This document shows, in pieces, positions 41,499 to 52,000 of a stretch of 64,000 nucleotides of DNA. The position numbers were made by a program, and so were the translations under genes. The first letter of the stretch is position 1, and each line of letters opens with the position of its first letter. The stretch is from Treponema sp. (GTDB taxonomy: Bacteria > Spirochaetota > Spirochaetia > Treponematales > Treponemataceae), in assembly GCA_017548565.1 (NCBI GenBank), contig JAFYZU010000054.1, positions 1-64,000 on the forward strand, written 5' to 3'. The notes under the pieces are model-generated. The model searched no databases. It was not told the DNA's origin and saw nothing but the letters and a program-made list of their open reading frames with translations.

Positions 41499-43061
41499 TT
41501 ACTCTTCTTCATCTGTAAGAACATTCTTGGCCTGTACGGTAACAGTTGTATCATAACATGAGAACATCTGTTCAACGTTTGCAGGCCTTGTTTTTGCAGA
41601 AATCAAGCTTACAACAGGAATAATAATCAAAGAAGCAAGCATGCTGAATACACCTGAGTAGAGTGAGTTCTTAAAGATTAATCCTAAGAAAGCTCCCTGA
41701 ACATGAATGAATCCCATTGAAATTAAAAGCTGGATAATCATCAAAGTACAGCCGAATGTGAAAGATGTGACAACTGCGGCACGGCTTGTCTTTTTCCAGT
41801 AAAGTCCGTAGAGGAACGGAGCTAAGAATGCACCCGAAAGAGCACCCCAAGAAACTCCCATAAGCTGAGCAATAAAGGTAACGCGGCTCTTAGCCTGAAC
41901 AATTGCAATTATTGCAGAAATAATAATAAATACAGCAACGAATATTCTCATAACAAAAAGATTCTTTTTTTCTTCCGGCTGTTTCTTTTTTAATGAATTG
42001 ATAAAGTCGAGTGTAAGGGTAGAGCTTGAAGTAAGAACAAGAGAAGAAAGTGTAGACATGGAAGCAGAAAGAACTAAAATCAGAACAACTGCAATAAGAA
42101 CGTCCCCAAGACCTGAAAGCATTGTCGGAATAATACTGTCAAAGCCTTCTGCAGAAACCTGTTCCGGTTTACAGAAGAGACGTCCGAATCCACCAAGGAA
42201 GTAACATCCGCCTGCAACGATGATTGCAAAGAATGTAGAAATCATTGTTCCGATTTTAATTGAGCGTTCGTTTTTGATTGCATAGAATTTTCCAACCATC
42301 TGTGGAAGTCCCCATGTACCAAGAGAAGTAAGAAGAACAACAACCAGAAGGTAGAACGGCTCAGGCCCAAAGAACGAAGTATAAGCACCTTTTAATACTG
42401 GAGATTCTATTTCAGACATGAGTGAAAGAGATTGCATGAATCCGCCGTTTTTAGAAAGAACTGCAAGAATAACAGCAACAATACCAAAGAGCATGATGAT
42501 TCCCTGAATAAAGTCATTTAAGGCAGTCGCCATATAACCGCCTGCAATTACATAAACTGCAGTTAAGATAGCCATGACAATTACACATACTGCATAATCA
42601 ACATTAAACGCCATGCGGAAAAGGCGGGAAAGACCGTTGAAAAGGGATGCTGTGTATGGAATAAGGAAAAGAAAGGTAATGGCAGAAGCAGCAACTTTAA
42701 GACCTTTTGATTCAAAACGCTGACCAAAAAAGTCCGGCATTGTTTTTGAATTGAGGTGTTGTGTCATAATACGTGTACGGCGTCCAAGAATTGCCCAGGG
42801 CATTAAAGAACCGATAAAGGCATTTCCAAGACCAATCCAGGTAGAAGCAACACCAAAGTTCCATCCAAACTGACCGGCATATCCTACAAAGATAACGGCA
42901 GAAAAATAAGATGTTCCGTATGCAAAGGCTGTAAGCCATGGACCAACACTGCGTCCACCAAGAACGAATCCATTAACATCTTTTGCCTGTTTATGCGAAT
43001 AAATACCCACAATAAGCATAATTGCAATAAATATTAACAGCAATGTGATTTTTAGTATCAT
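41499..43061 (-). CDS. sodium:solute symporter (SSS/PutP family)
   Basis: 520 residues with about 13 membrane helices. GGRSVGPWLTAFAYGTSYFSA, GWNFGVASTWIGLGNA and YVIAGGYMATALNDFIQG fit the SSS family and the PutP branch, and the substrate may be proline. Inner-membrane importer driven by sodium. AGAGGAAA before the ATG. Confidence 0.85.
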   Translation of the reverse strand: MILKITLLLIFIAIMLIVGIYSHKQAKDVNGFVLGGRSVGPWLTAFAYGTSYFSAVIFVGYAGQFGWNFGVASTWIGLGNAFIGSLMPWAILGRRTRIMTQHLNSKTMPDFFGQRFESKGLKVAASAITFLFLIPYTASLFNGLSRLFRMAFNVDYAVCVIVMAILTAVYVIAGGYMATALNDFIQGIIMLFGIVAVILAVLSKNGGFMQSLSLMSEIESPVLKGAYTSFFGPEPFYLLVVVLLTSLGTWGLPQMVGKFYAIKNERSIKIGTMISTFFAIIVAGGCYFLGGFGRLFCKPEQVSAEGFDSIIPTMLSGLGDVLIAVVLILVLSASMSTLSSLVLTSSSTLTLDFINSLKKKQPEEKKNLFVMRIFVAVFIIISAIIAIVQAKSRVTFIAQLMGVSWGALSGAFLAPFLYGLYWKKTSRAAVVTSFTFGCTLMIIQLLISMGFIHVQGAFLGLIFKNSLYSGVFSMLASLIIIPVVSLISAKTRPANVEQMFSCYDTTVTVQAKNVLTDEEE

Positions 43062-43119
43062 AATTTCCTCTGAAGATAAATAATATAATATGTTTCTATA
43101 TATAATAATTTATAATAGT

Positions 43120-43155
43120 GAATTTAAATATAGAGAATTTAAATATGTGTGTCAA
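43120..43155 (-). promoter_or_regulatory. symporter promoter with a 12-bp direct repeat
   Basis: Minus-strand TTGACA (complement of 43150-43155), 17 bp, TATATT (complement of 43127-43132). GAATTTAAATAT occurs at 43120-43131 and 43135-43146, covering the -10 and spacer. Confidence 0.6.
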
Positions 43156-43235
43156 TCTGCGGATTTCTTTATATTTAATTAATAAAAACAGTTTTAGCAA
43201 TAGTCAAACGTTTTGTTTTATGTCAAAATATCAGT

Positions 43236-44348
43236 ATGAAGAATACATTTTTAGATTACGGCTATAAGGCCTCAGAAATTGAAAAGCGTGTACTGGATAC
43301 TTTTACAGAAATATTTGAAACAAGCTGGTCGCGTTTTTATTTTAATGGAATTAATGATACCGGTTATTTTATGGATACCGGTAACTGTGATGCAAGAACA
43401 GAGGGGATGTCTTACGGAATGCTCATGTGTGTTCTTCTCGATAAAAAAGAATACTTTGACAGAATGTGGAAGTTTGCTATTGACTTTATGTATATGGAAG
43501 AAGGAAAAATGGCAGGTTACTTTGCCTGGTCTGTAGCACCAGACGGTCGTAAAAATGCATATGGCCCTGCTCCTGATGGTGAAGAATTTTTTGCAATGGC
43601 TTTATTCCTCGCCGACCGCAGATGGGGAAGCTCTGAAGGAATTTATGATTATGCAGGCTGGGCACGAAAAATTCTTCGTACATGTCTTCATCATGAAATT
43701 CCAATGTGGAATAAAAACAACGGTTATATTCTTTTTGTTCCCGGTTGTCCTTTTTCTGATCCTTCTTATCATCTTATGCATTTTTATCATTATTTTGCGT
43801 TATGGGCTGATGAAGAAGATCGTCCGTTCTGGAAAAAAGCGGAAGCTGCAAGCCGTGAATATCTTAAAAAAGCATGTGATGAAAAAACCGGGATGAATGC
43901 AGAATATGCAGATTTTGACGGTAAACCGAATAAAAAAGGTCCTCCGGACGGTCATGGAGATTTTTACAGTGATGCTTACAGAACCGGTGCAAATATCGGA
44001 CTTGATGTATTATGGAACGGAAGCGATGAAGGCTTTTCAAAAATTGCAGATGCTCTTGTAACATTCTTTGCTGATATACCAACCGATCAGTTTAAAAAAT
44101 ATCATTTAGATGGAACTCCTGTACTCCTTGAAGATGGTACTGAAGAAAAAGCTCTTCATCCTGTAGGTTTGCTTGCAACTCTTGCCCAGACATCACTTGC
44201 CTGTTCACAGAAAGCCGAAGCAGCAAAGGAAAAAATTATCAGAAGATTCTGGGAAACTCCATTACGTCAGGGTGAGCGCCGTTATTACGATAATTGTCTT
44301 TATATGTTTGCAATGCTTGCTTTGAGCGGTAAATACTGCGTGGAATAA
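43236..44348 (+). CDS. glycoside hydrolase family 8 (reducing-end xylose-releasing exo-oligoxylanase-like)
   Basis: 370 residues, no signal peptide. ARTEGMSYGMLMC holds the catalytic Glu, then APDGEEFFAMAL and FYSDAYRTGANIGLD, the Rex-type base region. Trims xylo-oligosaccharides in the cytoplasm, so oligomers must be imported. Start is ATG with a possible weak -10 (CAAAAT) 6 nt upstream. CYTH, uvrA and lptD follow. Confidence 0.85.
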   Translation: MKNTFLDYGYKASEIEKRVLDTFTEIFETSWSRFYFNGINDTGYFMDTGNCDARTEGMSYGMLMCVLLDKKEYFDRMWKFAIDFMYMEEGKMAGYFAWSVAPDGRKNAYGPAPDGEEFFAMALFLADRRWGSSEGIYDYAGWARKILRTCLHHEIPMWNKNNGYILFVPGCPFSDPSYHLMHFYHYFALWADEEDRPFWKKAEAASREYLKKACDEKTGMNAEYADFDGKPNKKGPPDGHGDFYSDAYRTGANIGLDVLWNGSDEGFSKIADALVTFFADIPTDQFKKYHLDGTPVLLEDGTEEKALHPVGLLATLAQTSLACSQKAEAAKEKIIRRFWETPLRQGERRYYDNCLYMFAMLALSGKYCVE

Positions 44349-44351
44349 TTT

Positions 44352-44930
44352 ATGGGTAAAGAAATAGAGATAAAAATTCCTCTTTCCGAAAGTCAGTATG
44401 ATTCTTTAAAAGAACGTTTTTTCAAGAATTCACAGCTTACTGTAAAAAACGATGAATATTATACGAGATATGAATCTCTTGAAGAACGAAAAAAGAATAA
44501 AGAGCCTGATGTAATAAGAATCAGGACAGAAAAGACTGAGGATGAAGAAAAAGCATTTTTTACCGTAAAGGTTAAGTCTGTAGATAATGGAATTGAAGTT
44601 AATAAAGAAGATGAAACTTTTGTACAGAATCCTGAGGTTTTGAGAACTTTTTTTAAATTAAACGGATATTTCCAGTGGTTTTGTAAGGAAAAACAATCGT
44701 TAAAAGCTCATTTTATCCTTCCGTCACTTTCAAGAATTGATTTTTTAATGGAGCTTGAAATTGTCAATTCACTTAAATACCTTGAAGTCGAAGTTACACA
44801 GCCGATGGGACTTGAAAATGCTGTAATTGAAAAAGCACTCGAGGAAGTCATTGGCTTTATAGGGCTTGATCCATCGAAAAAAGATGAGCGTAACTGGTAT
44901 ACTATAATAAGTTCACAAAATTCATTATAA
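44352..44930 (+). CDS. CYTH domain protein (class IV adenylate cyclase-like)
   Basis: 192 residues: EIEIKIPL near the start is the ExExK motif; [15 protein letters not shown] and LEVEVTQP give further tunnel residues. CYTH proteins act on triphosphates (adenylate cyclase, thiamine-triphosphatase, tripolyphosphatase); activity unknown. Three nt after GH8. Confidence 0.82.
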   Translation: MGKEIEIKIPLSESQYDSLKERFFKNSQLTVKNDEYYTRYESLEERKKNKEPDVIRIRTEKTEDEEKAFFTVKVKSVDNGIEVNKEDETFVQNPEVLRTFFKLNGYFQWFCKEKQSLKAHFILPSLSRIDFLMELEIVNSLKYLEVEVTQPMGLENAVIEKALEEVIGFIGLDPSKKDERNWYTIISSQNSL

Positions 44931-44940
44931 TAAAGCAGAT

Positions 44941-47796
44941 ATGAATGACAATAAAATCGTAATACGCGGTGCACGGGAACATAATCTTAAAAACATAGAT
45001 ATCACGATTCCAAGAAATAAGCTTGTAGTAATTTCAGGGCTTTCCGGTTCAGGTAAATCTTCGCTTGCGTTTGATACACTTTTTGCTGAAGGGCAGCGAA
45101 GATATATGGAAAGTCTTTCATCATATGCAAGACAGTTTCTTGGAAGAATGGATAAGCCTGATGTTGATTTAATAGAAGGTCTTTCTCCCGCCATTTCGAT
45201 TGAACAGAAATCTACAAATAAAAATCCTCGTTCAACAGTCGGAACAATCACCGAAATTTATGATTATTATCGTCTTTTGTTTGCAAGAACAGGGCATCCT
45301 CATTGTCCGAACTGCGGTCGTGAAATATGTGAACAGACAGTAGATCAGATTATTGATACGGTAATGTCTTGGGAAGAAGGAACGAAAATTCAGGTTCTGG
45401 CTCCTGTAATCCGCGGTAAAAAAGGTGAACATCAGAAAATTCTTGATGATGCAAAAAAATCGGGTTTTATTCGTGCAAGGATTGACGGTGTAATGGTTGA
45501 GCTTGAAGAACCGATAAAACTCGATAAACAGAAAAAGCATACGATAGAAATTGTTGTTGACCGTATAATCAAAGGTGATAATGTAAGGACCCGTCTTGCA
45601 GATTCAATTGAAATCGCCCTTAAAAATGCCAATGGAATCGTTGTTGTCGTAAAACGTGCTCCTGATTCAGATAAGGATAGTGAAGTATTCTTCAGTCAGA
45701 AAAATGCATGTCCTGACTGTGGTATTTCAATTCCCGATTTACAGCCGAGACTTTTTTCTTTTAACAATCCTTTCGGCGCTTGTCCTGAATGTACCGGGCT
45801 TGGTGAAAAGATGGAATGGGATTATGAAAAAATACTCCCTGATAAAAGTTTGAGCTTTAACGAAGGAGCATTTCCTTTTTTCAATCCGACTGCCGAATGG
45901 AATAAAAGCGTATTTACTGCAGTAGCCGAAAACGGTGGATTTACCCTTGATACTCCTGTTAATGCCCTTACTGATGAGCAGTTTGATTTTTTATGGAACG
46001 GTGATGAATTTAAAAAGCTTCACTGGATTTATCAGAAGCAGAGTGGAGAAGGCTATTCTGAATATAATCGTGTTTGGCCTGGTGTTCTTAAGGAGATGAA
46101 CCGTCGTTATAAGGAAGCCTGGGGTGAAAACATGCGTGCTAACATAGAAGAAAAATTTATGACGATTCATGAATGTTCTGCATGTCATGGAAAAAGATTA
46201 AGGCCTGAAGCACTCGGAATAACTGTCGGGGGTAAAAATATTTCGGAGCTTTGTTCGTTCAGCGTTTCAGAATCAATTGAATTTTTCGATAAACTGGAGC
46301 TTTCTGAAAGTGAAGCAAAAATTGCAGTACAGATTTTAAAAGAAATAAAATCACGATTAAAGTTTTTAAGCGATGTAGGACTTGATTATCTTACGATGGA
46401 TCGTTCTGCAGAAAGTCTTTCGGGTGGTGAGGCACAAAGAATCCGTCTTGCAACTCAAATCGGTTCTGCATTGTGCGGTGTAATGTATATTCTTGATGAG
46501 CCGAGTATTGGTCTTCATCAGCGTGACAATCAGAGACTTATAGATACGCTTTTAAATCTCCGCGATAACGGAAATACAGTTATTGTCGTTGAACATGATG
46601 AACAGACACTCCGAACAGCAGATTATCTTGTTGATCTTGGACCGGGTGCTGGTATTAACGGCGGAAAAATCGTTGCAGCGGGAACACCTTTGGAAGTTGC
46701 AAAGGTAAAAGAAAGTCTTACGGGGCAGTATCTTGCGGGAACATTAAGAATGGAGCTTCCTGAACAGAGGCGTAAGGGTAACGGAAAATTCATAACGATT
46801 AAGGGTGCCGTTGAACATAATCTTAAAAATATAACCGTTCAGATTCCTCTTGGAACTTTTACGTGTATTACCGGAGTAAGCGGATCGGGAAAATCAACCT
46901 TGATGAGTGATATTCTTTATCCTGCGGTAAGCAATAAAATCATGAGGACAAATTATCCTGTCGGAAAATGTGAAGCAGTCGAAGGTATTGAAGGAGTCGA
47001 TAAGGTAATTAATATAGATCAGTCACCGATAGGAAGAAGTCCTAGAAGTAATCCTGCAACTTATGTCGGCGTTTTTGATGCTATCCGTGATTTATATGCC
47101 AGTCTTCCTGAATCAAAGGCAAGAGGATATCAGAAGGGGCGCTTCAGTTTTAACGTAAAGGGCGGACGATGTGAAAACTGTCAGGGTGCCGGTGAAATTG
47201 TAATAGAGATGAATTTCCTTCCTGATGTTTACATTCAGTGTGATGTCTGTAACGGTAAGCGATTTAATCATGAAACTCTTGAGGTTGAATATAAAGGAAA
47301 AAGTATTAATGATGTTCTTAACATGAGTATTGACGAAGCGTGTGATTTTTTCCAGAGCATTCCTCATATTTACCGTAAAATTGCGACACTTCAATCTGTC
47401 GGTCTCGGATACATTCAGCTTGGACAGAATGCGCTTACTTTATCGGGCGGTGAAGCACAGCGCGTTAAGCTTGCAAATGAGCTTTCAAGGCCAAGTACAA
47501 GTAAAACCCTTTATATTCTTGATGAGCCTACGACAGGTCTTCATTTTGCTGATGTAAAGCTTCTTATGTCTGTAATTCAACGGCTTGTAGATAACGGAAA
47601 TACAGTTGTTATGATTGAACATAACATTGATGTCATTAAACAGGCTGATTATATTATAGATCTTGGACCTGAGGGCGGTACAAGAGGCGGTCAGGTTGTT
47701 ACATGCGGAACTGTTGAACAGGTAGCCCAGTGCAGTAAAAGTTATACGGGGCTGTTTCTTAAAGATTCCGGAGGAAAAACAGGTGAAAACAAATAA
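44941..47796 (+). CDS. uvrA: excinuclease ABC subunit A
   Basis: 951 residues: two ABC modules ([27 protein letters not shown]), zinc fingers [22 protein letters not shown] and [22 protein letters not shown], and two LSGGEAQR signatures. Damage recognition in nucleotide excision repair. A TATAAT at 44926-44931 overlaps the CYTH stop and could give an extra, nearly leaderless start. Confidence 0.97.
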   Translation: MNDNKIVIRGAREHNLKNIDITIPRNKLVVISGLSGSGKSSLAFDTLFAEGQRRYMESLSSYARQFLGRMDKPDVDLIEGLSPAISIEQKSTNKNPRSTVGTITEIYDYYRLLFARTGHPHCPNCGREICEQTVDQIIDTVMSWEEGTKIQVLAPVIRGKKGEHQKILDDAKKSGFIRARIDGVMVELEEPIKLDKQKKHTIEIVVDRIIKGDNVRTRLADSIEIALKNANGIVVVVKRAPDSDKDSEVFFSQKNACPDCGISIPDLQPRLFSFNNPFGACPECTGLGEKMEWDYEKILPDKSLSFNEGAFPFFNPTAEWNKSVFTAVAENGGFTLDTPVNALTDEQFDFLWNGDEFKKLHWIYQKQSGEGYSEYNRVWPGVLKEMNRRYKEAWGENMRANIEEKFMTIHECSACHGKRLRPEALGITVGGKNISELCSFSVSESIEFFDKLELSESEAKIAVQILKEIKSRLKFLSDVGLDYLTMDRSAESLSGGEAQRIRLATQIGSALCGVMYILDEPSIGLHQRDNQRLIDTLLNLRDNGNTVIVVEHDEQTLRTADYLVDLGPGAGINGGKIVAAGTPLEVAKVKESLTGQYLAGTLRMELPEQRRKGNGKFITIKGAVEHNLKNITVQIPLGTFTCITGVSGSGKSTLMSDILYPAVSNKIMRTNYPVGKCEAVEGIEGVDKVINIDQSPIGRSPRSNPATYVGVFDAIRDLYASLPESKARGYQKGRFSFNVKGGRCENCQGAGEIVIEMNFLPDVYIQCDVCNGKRFNHETLEVEYKGKSINDVLNMSIDEACDFFQSIPHIYRKIATLQSVGLGYIQLGQNALTLSGGEAQRVKLANELSRPSTSKTLYILDEPTTGLHFADVKLLMSVIQRLVDNGNTVVMIEHNIDVIKQADYIIDLGPEGGTRGGQVVTCGTVEQVAQCSKSYTGLFLKDSGGKTGENK

Positions 47797-50700
47797 TCTT
47801 TCGTTCATATACATTCTTTTTCTCCTGATTTCTGCTTCTTTTGTTCCTCTTCATGCACAGGAACAGCAGCCTGATGTAACGGTAATTACAATTACGAATG
47901 CACGTCAGACTGAATATAAAAAAAATGAAGAAACCGGTGAAGATTCAATCATCCTTACCGGAGCCGTAGAAATTTCGGTTCAGAAAGGAAATTCCTCTTC
48001 ATTCATCAAGGCAGATAAAGTTTCGTATAACCGTAAGACAGAAATGCTTTATGCAGAAGGAAATGTCGAAATCACTACAAAAAAATCATCGGGTGAAGGA
48101 GGAGAATCTTCAACTGCCGATTCGCTTTTAATGAATACTTCCACTTTAGAAGGTGTATTTAACGATGGACGTGTAGTGCAGACTCAAAGCGATGCCCTGA
48201 ATCTTCCGTCCGGTTCTACGCTTATAGTTTTTTCAGATATATTCGGTAAAAGTGAATCAAATACAATCGCATTTAAAAATTCACGTCTTACTTTCTGTGA
48301 CGATGAAGATCCACACTGGCATATCAGGGCAACAAGAACATGGCTTTTACCGGGCGGTGAATTTGCTTTTTTCAACGCGCTGCTTTTTGTCGGGTCTGTT
48401 CCTGTTTTTTATTTTCCCGCGTTTTATTACCCGAAGGATGAACTGATTTTTAATCCTGTGTTCGGCTTCAATGCACATGAAGGATATTATTTTCAGACGA
48501 CAACATATTTATACGGAAGAAAACCTCTTGATTCAGGTTCACCATCCTCAGACGGCTCCGATGAATCGCTCAAGGCACTTTATAATTTCATGAAGCCTTC
48601 TACGCTCAAAAAACAGGAAAGACAGGGGCTTATCCTTCATAATCTTGATGAGGATTTTTCGGGCGATACAAGCCAATATTTTAAGATCCTCGGCGACTGG
48701 TATTCTAATACCGGGGGATTAATCGGTGCTCACGGAAAATTCAATGGTAATCAGGTTATCCGTTCCATTAACTTTAATCTTGATCTGGCTTTCAGTAAAA
48801 CCGTTTTTTATAACAGCGGTGTATATTCTGCCATTTCATCTGCGGGGCAGACATACTGGGATAAATCGAATTTCTTAGGATTAAAGCTTCCGTTCAGATA
48901 TTCAGGAAACCTTGATTTTTCAATTTTAAAACCTTTCAGCATTTCTTTGAGTCTGCCGTTTTATTCAGATCCATATTTTAACTCAGATTTTTCGAGAAGA
49001 AGCGAAACAATGGACTGGATAAATCTTCTTACAAGCAGCAGTAAGGATGATTATACCGTATCAGAAATTTCAAGCTTTGCCTGGAAGATTTCTTCTTCAT
49101 ATTCATTGCCTGTGCCGGAAAAATTAAAGCCATATCTTTTATCTGCCGGTTTTTCAGCAAGTTCTTCGGTAAACATTTCTGCAACCACGAATACTAAACT
49201 TTACGAAGATTCACGTGCAAAAAATTCAGACAGCTGGGCAAGTTATACTCCTGAACGCAGATTTTATTATCCTTCACAGATAGTTCCTGTAAGTGCCGGA
49301 ATTTCTATCGGTGGTACGATTTATGAATATCCGAAGAAGAATTATAAAAGCAATCCTTCGGTACAGTTTCCGGTTGAATTGAACAGACCCGATGAACTCA
49401 AATCTGAACAGCAGCTTGAAAATGAAAGTCAAACAGCTCAGCAGAATCAGGATAACGGACAGGAAACTTCAGCAGAGAAAAAAGATAATAAATTTATGCC
49501 GGAGCTTCCTTTAATAAACGCATCTCAGGTTTCTGCAGCTGAAATATCTTCATTAACTTACAACCTTACTTATTCTGCAGCTCCGAGTGCTTCTACCCAG
49601 TTGTCTTACGATTCAAATAAAATTTCATCACCTGAGAGTTTTAAATGGGATAACGTACAGTCATCAATGTATGTAATAAGACTTCCAGTTTCGCTGAACA
49701 GCAGTCTTAATTATGGATCAAATTTTCTTTCCATGAAAAACAGCTTCAGTTATGAACCGGTCTGGCAGAAGCATCCGATTTTAAAAGGATATTCAGATAC
49801 TCAGAAAAATCAGATTGAACTTACCGATCTTCAGTCAGAAAAGCAGTCGATAATAAATTCAAATACTCTCAGCGTAAAACCTTTTGTCTATATACCGATG
49901 TTTGCAGAAAGCGGAATTACCTGGTCATCTTCATTAAAGCTTTTTGAAAGAAAATTCACCGGTACACTTGAAGATCCTAAGTGGACTGTAAAGGGACTTG
50001 ATTTTACAGACAGTGACAGTGTTACGGTTAATACCCTCAATTTTATTTTTGCGGCAAAAGAGATGGAAAATAAATTCAGGCAGACGTTTACTTTTTCATC
50101 GGCTCTTTCACCGCAGATTCCACGGTATGCGTTTAATTTGAATCTGGATTTTCCTTATGTCAATTTTACTGCAGGAACAAGCATTCAGCAGAAAAGTAAG
50201 GATGATTCAACATGGATAAAAAATCCTCTTACTCAGTCCTTGAGTTTTGCATATACTCCGTTCAAATTAAGATTTAATGAGTCGTTTAGCTTTAATCTGG
50301 AGAATAAATGCTTTGACAATCTTGATTTTTCGGTTACCTGGAAGGATTTGTCGCTTGCATATTCAATGGCCCAAAGCTATGGTTATGATTTTAATGAAAG
50401 TACAGGATGGGTTGCCAAAAATAAAAAGGAATTCCTTCCTTACAACTTAAGATTTTCGTATGCTCCTTCAATTCAGACTTATTACATGTGGTTTAACAGA
50501 ATTTCAGTTTCTCCCGGATTAAGTACAAGTATTGTTGCCGATTTAATCCGTCCGACTAACAGCTATCTGATTTTTACTCCATCGCTGTCATTCAAGATAA
50601 ATGAATTTCTTGACATTAAATTTTCTGCAACTTCACGCAATTCTGTGCTTTACAGATATTTCCAGAGCATGCTTGGTTACGACGGACGAATTCCGGGTGA

Positions 50701-50983
50701 ACAGAATATTTTCATAGATTTATTCGACTCCTTTAATTTTGCCGATTCATCAAAACGAAAGGCATCGGGCTTTAAGCTTAAATCTCTTGATCTTACAGTT
50801 TCACATAAGCTTCATGACTGGGATTTCAGCATGCAGTTGAAATTTGAACCTCGTCTTCTTACTAAAAACGGAACAAGCTGTTATGATTACAGTCCGTATT
50901 TTTCACTGGGAGTTATATGGAATCCGATGAGCAGTATTAAAACACAGATTACCGATAATTACGGAACCCTTGAGTTTAATTAA
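47783..50983 (+). CDS. lptD: LptD/OstA-like outer-membrane assembly protein
   Basis: 1066 residues: signal peptide to about 25, an OstA/LptA-like N-terminal domain (SILTGAVEISVQ..ADKVSYNRKTEMLYAEGNVEIT), then an LptD-type barrel with GYYFQTTTYLYGR-like strands and Pro/Ser-rich linkers. GTG start overlaps uvrA by 14 nt, with GGAGG upstream. uvrA-lptD adjacency is as I recall it in Treponema pallidum. LptD normally inserts LPS; many treponemes lack classical LPS, so its cargo here is uncertain. Confidence 0.85.
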   Translation: MKTNNLSFIYILFLLISASFVPLHAQEQQPDVTVITITNARQTEYKKNEETGEDSIILTGAVEISVQKGNSSSFIKADKVSYNRKTEMLYAEGNVEITTKKSSGEGGESSTADSLLMNTSTLEGVFNDGRVVQTQSDALNLPSGSTLIVFSDIFGKSESNTIAFKNSRLTFCDDEDPHWHIRATRTWLLPGGEFAFFNALLFVGSVPVFYFPAFYYPKDELIFNPVFGFNAHEGYYFQTTTYLYGRKPLDSGSPSSDGSDESLKALYNFMKPSTLKKQERQGLILHNLDEDFSGDTSQYFKILGDWYSNTGGLIGAHGKFNGNQVIRSINFNLDLAFSKTVFYNSGVYSAISSAGQTYWDKSNFLGLKLPFRYSGNLDFSILKPFSISLSLPFYSDPYFNSDFSRRSETMDWINLLTSSSKDDYTVSEISSFAWKISSSYSLPVPEKLKPYLLSAGFSASSSVNISATTNTKLYEDSRAKNSDSWASYTPERRFYYPSQIVPVSAGISIGGTIYEYPKKNYKSNPSVQFPVELNRPDELKSEQQLENESQTAQQNQDNGQETSAEKKDNKFMPELPLINASQVSAAEISSLTYNLTYSAAPSASTQLSYDSNKISSPESFKWDNVQSSMYVIRLPVSLNSSLNYGSNFLSMKNSFSYEPVWQKHPILKGYSDTQKNQIELTDLQSEKQSIINSNTLSVKPFVYIPMFAESGITWSSSLKLFERKFTGTLEDPKWTVKGLDFTDSDSVTVNTLNFIFAAKEMENKFRQTFTFSSALSPQIPRYAFNLNLDFPYVNFTAGTSIQQKSKDDSTWIKNPLTQSLSFAYTPFKLRFNESFSFNLENKCFDNLDFSVTWKDLSLAYSMAQSYGYDFNESTGWVAKNKKEFLPYNLRFSYAPSIQTYYMWFNRISVSPGLSTSIVADLIRPTNSYLIFTPSLSFKINEFLDIKFSATSRNSVLYRYFQSMLGYDGRIPGEQNIFIDLFDSFNFADSSKRKASGFKLKSLDLTVSHKLHDWDFSMQLKFEPRLLTKNGTSCYDYSPYFSLGVIWNPMSSIKTQITDNYGTLEFN

Positions 50984-51010
50984 AATATGATTTTTATTTT
51001 TCATAAAAGA

Positions 51011-51039
51011 TTGACATTTAATAATTGATAAATGATAAT
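51011..51039 (+). promoter_or_regulatory. phoH promoter
   Basis: TTGACA (51011-51016), 17 bp, GATAAT (51034-51039). The first promoter of the phoH-ybeY-corC run. Confidence 0.6.
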
Positions 51040-51058
51040 TGATATATAGGAAAAAATA

Positions 51059-52000
51059 TTGAACGAATTTACAATTACAGTACCGGACAATGATCTTATT
51101 GCATGCATCTGCGGTACAAATGACAGTAATCTCAGACTTATAGAAGATAATCTGGAAATTCCTGTTTTTACAAGAGGAAACGAGCTTTCTATCGAAACAG
51201 ATGATGACCAGCTTCGGCAGAGATTCCAGTATATTATTGACCGCATTATTGACGAAATAAATGAAGGCGGAAAAAACTCTGAGGATATAGTCGTTTCAGT
51301 TTTAAATACGCACAAAAGATTGAATGCAGAAGAAGTATCAATTTCAGTTCCGGGAAGTGTAAAGAAAATATATCCGCGCACACAGAATCAGGCTGAATAT
51401 ATCAATCTTCTTCAGACAAAAGATATGGTTTTCTGTACGGGCAGTGCAGGAAGCGGTAAAACATTCCTCGCCGTAGCAGAAGCGCTTCGCCTTGTTTTAT
51501 CCCACAAAAAGAACAAGCTCATAATTACACGACCTGTTGTAGAAGCGGGCGAAAGTCTTGGTTTTTTACCCGGAGATCTGGAACAGAAAATAGATCCTTA
51601 TTTAAGACCGTTGCGTGATGCAATGGAATCGATAATTACTGCAGAAGCAGTCAGAAAATTGAGTGACAGCGGTATAATAGAAGTTGCACCTCTTGCATAT
51701 ATGCGGGGAAGAACCTTAAGCAACAGCGTAATCATTCTTGACGAAGCGCAGAATACAACTTGTTCTCAGATGAAGATGTTTTTAACACGTATGGGTGAAA
51801 ATTCAAAAGTGTTCGTTACCGGAGATCCTACGCAGATAGATCTTCCAAAAAGAACACAGTCTGGTCTTGTTCATTCAATAAGTGTATTATATAAAATAGA
51901 TGACATTGGTTTTATGGAGCTTACGGCAGAGGATGTTGTAAGAAATAAACTTGTTAAAAAAATAGTAAGGGCATACGAAAATGAAAAACAGCAATTCTAA
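51059..52000 (+). CDS. PhoH-like ATPase
   Basis: 313 residues. A KH-like N-terminal part, then an ATPase domain with GSAGSGKTFLA (Walker A), SVIILDEAQNTT (Walker B) and VTGDPTQIDLP. PhoH/YbeZ works with YbeY in rRNA processing, and ybeY lies downstream. TTG start with AGGAAA. Overlaps the HD gene by 20 nt. Confidence 0.9.
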   Translation: MNEFTITVPDNDLIACICGTNDSNLRLIEDNLEIPVFTRGNELSIETDDDQLRQRFQYIIDRIIDEINEGGKNSEDIVVSVLNTHKRLNAEEVSISVPGSVKKIYPRTQNQAEYINLLQTKDMVFCTGSAGSGKTFLAVAEALRLVLSHKKNKLIITRPVVEAGESLGFLPGDLEQKIDPYLRPLRDAMESIITAEAVRKLSDSGIIEVAPLAYMRGRTLSNSVIILDEAQNTTCSQMKMFLTRMGENSKVFVTGDPTQIDLPKRTQSGLVHSISVLYKIDDIGFMELTAEDVVRNKLVKKIVRAYENEKQQF

